Position numbers and translations under genes: made by a program
Shown: positions 6,714 to 8,779 of the stretch, one piece after another
Layout: the number at the start of each line of letters is the position of its first letter
Numbering within the stretch: the first letter of the stretch is position 1
Assembly (NCBI GenBank): GCA_003224075.1
Contig: QHYF01000093.1
Coordinates: 1 to 8,779, forward strand
Length of the DNA: 8,779 nucleotides
Direction: 5' to 3'
Source: Acidobacteriota bacterium
GTDB taxonomy: Bacteria; Acidobacteriota; Terriglobia; Acidiferrales; UBA7541
Notes under the pieces: generated by a model
The model's input: only the letters and a program-made list of their open reading frames with translations
Told to the model about the DNA's origin: nothing
Databases searched by the model: none

Positions 6714-6742
6714 TGTTTAGTCCCGTGATTGGGGGATGTCAA
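6714..6742 (-). promoter_or_regulatory. Putative sigma-70-type promoter of the binding-protein gene
   Basis: On the minus strand a perfect TTGACA (6742-6737) is followed by a 17-base spacer and TAAACA (6719-6714). The expected start of transcription is near 6707, about 49 bases before the ATG at 6658. The -10 is weak (3 of 6), so the site may need an activator. Confidence 0.45.
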
Positions 6743-6782
6743 CGCACTCGGAGAGCTACGCAGCGTGGCGGTAAGCTATGAG

Positions 6783-6795
6783 ACCTGTGACAGGT
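6783..6795. promoter_or_regulatory. Inverted repeat, possible operator
   Basis: ACCTGT-G-ACAGGT is a perfect 6-base inverted repeat around one central base. It lies upstream of the binding-protein promoter and about 40 bases past the stop of the small membrane protein. There is no T-run on either strand, so it is not an intrinsic terminator. An operator is possible, but no regulator can be named. Confidence 0.3.
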
Positions 6796-6836
6796 GCCTC
6801 GGAAGTACCAGAAACCTTGAGAGTGGATGGCGGAAA

Positions 6837-7064
6837 CTATTGCTTCATGCGCGGCCCGAGCAGGACCAGCGCAATGCCTGCGACCAATAGGGTGATCGAA
6901 AGGGCGGGGGGAACTTGCGCGGTCTTCTCCTCGTCCACCGTAGCTTTGACGGGGCCGAGTTTCGCGACCTCTTCCTGCTGGTGATAATTAAAGGTTGGGT
7001 GCACCAGCCCGACGACACCCAGCACAAGAAGGATGACTCCAAGGATGATGACGAAACGTTTCAT
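6837..7064 (-). CDS. Small two-helix membrane protein
   Basis: The 75-residue product has transmembrane segments at about 4-21 (FVIILGVILLVLGVVGLV) and 53-70 (PALSITLLVAGIALVLLG), joined by a polar loop with EEVAKLGPVKATVDEEKT (31-48). This arrangement, a loop of the type LGP-(hydrophobic)-AT followed by a PP before the second helix, recurs in small uncharacterised inner-membrane proteins of acidobacteria and proteobacteria. I know of no function. ATG 7064 is favoured because AGGG lies eight bases upstream; a GTG at 7073 is the alternative. The next gene upstream on the same strand ends 108 bases away, so it is probably transcribed separately. An imperfect GC-rich hairpin (CGCCGCC at 7085-7091 with GGCGGCG at 7107-7113) lies just upstream of its start. 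Confidence 0.75.
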   Translation of the reverse strand: MKRFVIILGVILLVLGVVGLVHPTFNYHQQEEVAKLGPVKATVDEEKTAQVPPALSITLLVAGIALVLLGPRMKQ

Positions 7065-7172
7065 ACGCCACACCCTATCATAATCGCCGCCGGAGGCCTA
7101 ACAAGTGGCGGCGGACACACCCCAGCGCCGGCCTGGCGCGGAGATGTGTTATCTGGCTTGCAGAACAGAAGC

Positions 7173-7424
7173 TTACGAACGGCTGGCTGCGGCCGCGGCT
7201 TTCTTGGCGGCCTTGGCTGCGGTGGAGGCCTTGCGGCGCCGCTTGGTTTTCGGCGGTGTGGCCGGCGCTTCGCCAATCAATTCGGCCGTCATGATGCTCG
7301 TTACAAACAGCTTGGGCCCGTGATCGTCAAAATCCACGGCAGTGCGTTCCTGGTCGGAAGCGGTCACGATTCCCAGGCCATACACTTGGTGCTTGATGGT
7401 TTGCCCTTCCTGCATTACTTGCAC
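7173..7424 (-). CDS. Small barrel-like protein with basic Lys/Ala tail, possible nucleic-acid binder
   Basis: The 83-residue product has two parts. Residues 6-50 (EGQTIKHQVYGLGIVT, then TAVDFDDHGPKLFV) resemble the short Tudor/SH3-like module found at the C-terminus of UvrD/PcrA helicases, where it reads like V-H-(F/Y)-G-G-V and V-F-G-K. Residues 52-83 form a Pro/Lys/Arg then Ala/Lys tail (KTKRRRKASTAAKAAKKA...) like the tails of bacterial histone H1-like or mycobacterial HU proteins. A role in binding DNA, RNA or RNA polymerase is inferred only. The start is GTG 7424: AAGGAGG, an ideal ribosome binding site, is five bases upstream, while ATG 7415 would be 14 away. It follows the cold shock gene by 91 bases on the same strand and may be co-transcribed with it. 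Confidence 0.75.
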   Translation of the reverse strand: MQVMQEGQTIKHQVYGLGIVTASDQERTAVDFDDHGPKLFVTSIMTAELIGEAPATPPKTKRRRKASTAAKAAKKAAAAASRS

Positions 7425-7458
7425 AACGTCCTCCTTGACCGCTCTTGCGGAAAATCTC

Positions 7459-7468
7459 GATTCGAATC
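7459..7468. promoter_or_regulatory. 10-bp palindrome upstream of the basic-tail gene
   Basis: GATTCGAATC is a perfect palindrome about 35 bases before the GTG start at 7424, in the gap after the cold shock gene. It could be an operator or part of a promoter region. A site this short can also occur by chance. Confidence 0.25.
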
Positions 7469-7475
7469 TCTCGGA

Positions 7476-7506
7476 GGGGAGCCCCCCGATTTGGCCGGGG
7501 CTCTCC
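7476..7506 (-). terminator. Strong GC hairpin after the cold shock gene, no T-run
   Basis: On the minus strand GGAGAGCCCC pairs with GGGGCTCCCC (one A-C mismatch) around an 11-base loop, starting nine bases after the csp stop. The lack of a T-run makes it a poor intrinsic terminator. It may instead stabilise the csp mRNA 3' end or attenuate read-through into the downstream gene. Confidence 0.4.
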
Positions 7507-7515
7507 AGTCACAGC

Positions 7516-7719
7516 CTAGAGGCTTGTAACGTTCTCAGCCTGAAGGCCCTTCGGGCCCTTCTTCACTTCGAACTCCACCGCTTGACCTTCGTTGAGGGAC
7601 TTGTAACCGTCCATAACGATGGCGGAGAAGTGCACGAAAACATCTTCTCCCGTCTGGCGCTGGATGAACCCGTAGCCTTTCGAAGCATTGAACCACTTCA
7701 CTGTTCCTTGTTCCTTCAC
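7516..7719 (-). CDS. Cold shock protein, CspA family
   Basis: The 67-residue single cold shock domain is full length. RNP1 is KGYGFI (14-19) and RNP2 is DVFVHFSAI (26-34), with the aromatic nucleic-acid-binding residues W9, F10, F18, F28, H30 and F31 present. The family binds single-stranded RNA/DNA, melts secondary structure and can act as a transcription antiterminator and RNA chaperone in the cytoplasm. The start is GTG 7719 with GAGG seven bases upstream. The region before it is long and structured: a stem-loop ends eight bases from the ribosome binding site and an intrinsic terminator lies about 170 bases upstream. This suggests RNA-level control, as is usual for csp genes. Whether expression is cold-induced cannot be told from sequence. 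Confidence 0.96.
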   Translation of the reverse strand: MKEQGTVKWFNASKGYGFIQRQTGEDVFVHFSAIVMDGYKSLNEGQAVEFEVKKGPKGLQAENVTSL

Positions 7720-7738
7720 TGCCCAACCTCACATGCAC

Positions 7739-7759
7739 GACCCCGATCGGATCGGGACC
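7739..7759 (-). promoter_or_regulatory. Stem-loop in the csp 5' leader next to the ribosome binding site
   Basis: On the minus strand GGTCCCGAT and ATCGGGGTC flank a CCG loop. Six Watson-Crick pairs are followed by two G-U pairs and a closing G-C. The fold ends eight bases before the GAGG ribosome binding site of csp, so it could affect translation initiation or mRNA stability with temperature. Confidence 0.45.
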
Positions 7760-7887
7760 GGCGATATTGGAATTGCATTCTCTCTCTTGATCCGTTTCTT
7801 GGGGATCGCGAAGCAGTCGTCTGCCCCGCAATCATGGCGCGATTGCCGCCTGCGGTCTCCCAAGTGCCGTGACATCCTCCGGCCCGT

Positions 7888-7917
7888 AAAAAAGGCCGCA
7901 AGTTTGTCCTTGCAGCC
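7888..7917 (-). terminator. Intrinsic terminator upstream of csp
   Basis: On the minus strand GGCTGCAAG pairs with CTTGCGGCC (9 bp, one U-G pair) around the loop GACAAA and is followed at once by TTTTTT. This is a textbook rho-independent terminator. It lies 169 bases before the csp start and 188 bases after the hpnH-linked gene, so it ends either that operon's long 3' tail, a small RNA, or the csp leader itself. Confidence 0.8.
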
Positions 7918-7959
7918 CCCCTCGAACGAGTCAAAAGGTAATACAAGATCAACAAACCC
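7888..7959 (-). ncRNA. Putative ~70-nt small RNA or terminated csp leader
   Basis: A promoter-like element at 7994-7966 would start transcription near 7959, and the intrinsic terminator stops it at about 7888, giving a transcript of about 70 nt with no open frame preceded by a ribosome binding site. Its 5' half is U-rich and single-stranded in appearance; its 3' half is the terminator hairpin with a U-tail. This is the usual shape of a trans-acting small RNA or an attenuated leader. No known RNA family is recognised. Confidence 0.35.
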
Positions 7960-7965
7960 TAAGAA

Positions 7966-7994
7966 ATAGTAGCACAAAAAGGGGACATTGTCCA
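7966..7994 (-). promoter_or_regulatory. Putative sigma-70-type promoter driving toward csp
   Basis: On the minus strand TGGACA (7994-7989), a 17-base spacer and TACTAT (7971-7966) match 5 of 6 and 4 of 6 consensus bases. It lies in an AT-rich stretch and points toward the intrinsic terminator and csp. Confidence 0.42.
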
Positions 7995-8068
7995 CGAGTC
8001 TGAGCTCCACACGAAAGACTGCTGTTATCACATAAACTGATGAAAATAAGTGTCTTACGAGGAGGTCA

Positions 8069-8084
8069 GTGGCTAGAAAGCCAC
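8069..8084 (-). terminator. Hairpin downstream of the hpnH-linked gene
   Basis: GTGGCT-TTCT-AGCCAC forms a perfect 6-bp stem with a 4-base loop about 20 bases after the stop at 8105. No T-run follows, so it is a weak candidate for the end of the hpnH operon transcript or an mRNA-stabilising 3' stem. Confidence 0.35.
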
Positions 8085-8104
8085 ACTAATGCGGTAAAAT
8101 CTGC

Positions 8105-8554
8105 TTAGTCGAGGGATTCCGGTTGGAGGCTTAAGTCCCCCCCACCAGAGGCCTTTTTTCCCCAATACTTGCGAACCCACGCCTCCCAGCTCTTTCCGGC
8201 AGCCGTATCCTTGCCTGTAAAAGCGAGTGCCGCAATATCGGCGTATGCGATCTTCAGTTTTTGGTTGGAATCCTGGGGCAGAACTCGCACGAAACTGGTC
8301 GAAAGAGAAGAGCCCGCTACGCGATCGAAGATATAACCCTCGATTTTTGAGTTGTTTTTGAGGGTGATGGTGACGTCGCCGCGATAATCGAATGCTTTCT
8401 CAAGGGCGATGCGCAATTCTTCTTCAGTTGCAAGCTCCGGCACCCAACCCTGCACGGTTTCATGCAGGGTACCGGGCGCAACTTCGAGCCTATCCGGGTC
8501 CAGCGGGGATCCTTCGGTGTGGCTTGGGCGGTCGGCGTGGCGAGGACCGGTCAC
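8105..8554 (-). CDS. Conserved hypothetical with Sm/SH3-like barrel, coupled to hpnH
   Basis: The 149-residue product has a variable N-terminus, then TVQGWVPELATEEELRIALEKAFDYRGDV (33-61), a helix leading into a small beta-barrel-like segment: VTITLKNNSKIEGYIFDR (61-78), SFVRVLP (87-93) and LKIAYADIAALAFTGKD (100-116). The strand pattern recalls Hfq/LSm or SH3-like barrels, a resemblance only. It closes with TAAGKSWEAWVRKYWGKK (117-134), a Trp-rich amphipathic stretch. There is no signal peptide or membrane segment. The GTG start at 8554 shares four bases (GTGA) with the stop of hpnH, so translation is probably coupled and the protein may assist hopanoid synthesis. I recall similar acidobacterial proteins but no known function. 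Confidence 0.78.
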   Translation of the reverse strand: MTGPRHADRPSHTEGSPLDPDRLEVAPGTLHETVQGWVPELATEEELRIALEKAFDYRGDVTITLKNNSKIEGYIFDRVAGSSLSTSFVRVLPQDSNQKLKIAYADIAALAFTGKDTAAGKSWEAWVRKYWGKKASGGGDLSLQPESLD

Positions 8555-8779
8555 GCGCGCGTCTCCCCGAACTCGCCCTTGGCAGCATTGATCTGCACGA
8601 GCGGATTATAGGAGTGCACGGGTTCCACGGGCTCATTGAGCATGGCAAGTGCGCCGGGATCATCGTATTTGTTCGACAAGCTCGCCTTTACGGTGGCCCA
8701 CAACCCCTGGAGTCCGCTAAACGCGTGGTCGACGGCAGAGGCCTCATAGCCGCTGTGCACCATGCAGTTGGCGCACTTC
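8551..8779 (-). CDS. hpnH: Hopanoid biosynthesis radical SAM protein HpnH, C-terminal end, truncated by window edge
   Basis: Only the last 75 residues are in the window. They start KCANCMVHSGYEASAV, the conserved C-terminal Cys-x-x-Cys-Met-Val-His-x-Gly-(Tyr/Phe)-Glu signature of HpnH. HpnH is the radical SAM enzyme that adds the 5'-deoxyadenosyl group of S-adenosylmethionine to diploptene, giving adenosylhopane, the first step to extended bacteriohopanepolyols. After the motif come GLQGLWATVKASLSNKYDD and EPVEPVHSYNPLVQI, a tail I associate with acidobacterial versions. The catalytic N-terminal CxxxCxxC lies outside the window. The stop overlaps the start of the next gene by four bases, so the two form an operon. 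Other hopanoid genes may lie upstream, beyond the window. Confidence 0.85.
   Translation of the reverse strand, partial: KCANCMVHSGYEASAVDHAFSGLQGLWATVKASLSNKYDDPGALAMLNEPVEPVHSYNPLVQINAAKGEFGETRA

Larger units (their letters stand above)
7720..8104. other. Gene-free region: csp leader, terminator and promoter signals
   Basis: These 385 bases hold no credible protein gene; the open frames run through the terminator and lack ribosome binding sites. In minus-strand order there is a hairpin after the hpnH-linked gene (8069-8084), a promoter-like pair (7994-7966), an intrinsic terminator (7917-7888) and a stem-loop next to the csp ribosome binding site (7759-7739). The part from about 7925 to 8060 is clearly AT-richer than the neighbouring genes, as expected for regulatory DNA. 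Confidence 0.6.

Noticed and set aside
6659..6742. 28-residue N-terminal extension of the binding protein
   Set aside because: It would bury the signal peptide and overlaps the TTGACA promoter element; ATG 6658 has a good ribosome binding site.
7342..7872. Plus-strand open frame of 176 codons across csp
   Set aside because: Antisense of csp and part of the basic-tail gene; no family resemblance.
7729..8031. Minus-strand open frame of 100 codons upstream of csp
   Set aside because: It runs through the intrinsic terminator and the leader stem-loop, and its start lacks a ribosome binding site.

Overview
The window looks like chromosomal DNA of a moderately GC-rich bacterium, most likely a member of the Acidobacteriota. 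This is inferred from protein character, not from a marker gene. The clues are a secreted protein built of carboxypeptidase-regulatory-like repeats (a large paralogous family in that phylum), an HpnH-type hopanoid gene coupled to a small beta-barrel protein, and several short conserved hypotheticals that I associate with soil acidobacteria. I see no tRNA, rRNA, IS element, phage gene or CRISPR array.

Layout, left to right. Bases 1-553 (minus) hold the N-terminal part of an acyl-CoA synthetase cut off by the window edge. A divergent spacer leads to a plus-strand RRM/RGG RNA-binding protein (829-1206). A roughly 400-base gene-poor stretch precedes a small plus-strand gene (1615-1902) whose product resembles the eukaryotic/archaeal ribosomal protein eL13 (L13e). 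Convergent to it is a secreted multi-domain carboxypeptidase-regulatory-like protein (1932-3607, minus) broken by a one-base frameshift at 3120-3122. Two plus-strand genes follow: a probably exported conserved hypothetical with a CPMH motif (3829-4386) and lipoyl synthase lipA (4454-5383). Convergent to lipA is an orphan Liv-type periplasmic binding protein (5462-6658, minus) with a recognisable promoter.

The right third is all minus strand: a small two-helix membrane protein (6837-7064), a small barrel-like protein with a Lys/Ala tail (7173-7424), a cold shock protein (7516-7719), and the 3' end of hpnH (8551-8779) overlapping by 4 bases a Sm/SH3-like conserved gene (8105-8554). Between the cold shock gene and the hpnH pair, 385 gene-free bases hold a promoter-like element and, about 50 bases downstream, a textbook intrinsic terminator. 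This suggests either a roughly 70-nt small RNA or a terminated cold-shock leader.

The genes do not form one pathway. Separate themes are fatty-acid activation and lipoate synthesis (acyl-CoA ligase, LipA), hopanoid membrane lipids (HpnH and its partner), and RNA binding or chaperoning (RRM protein, Csp, eL13-like protein, and possibly the Sm-like barrel). The most unusual items are the eL13-like protein, the putative small RNA or attenuator ahead of csp, and the hpnH-coupled barrel protein.
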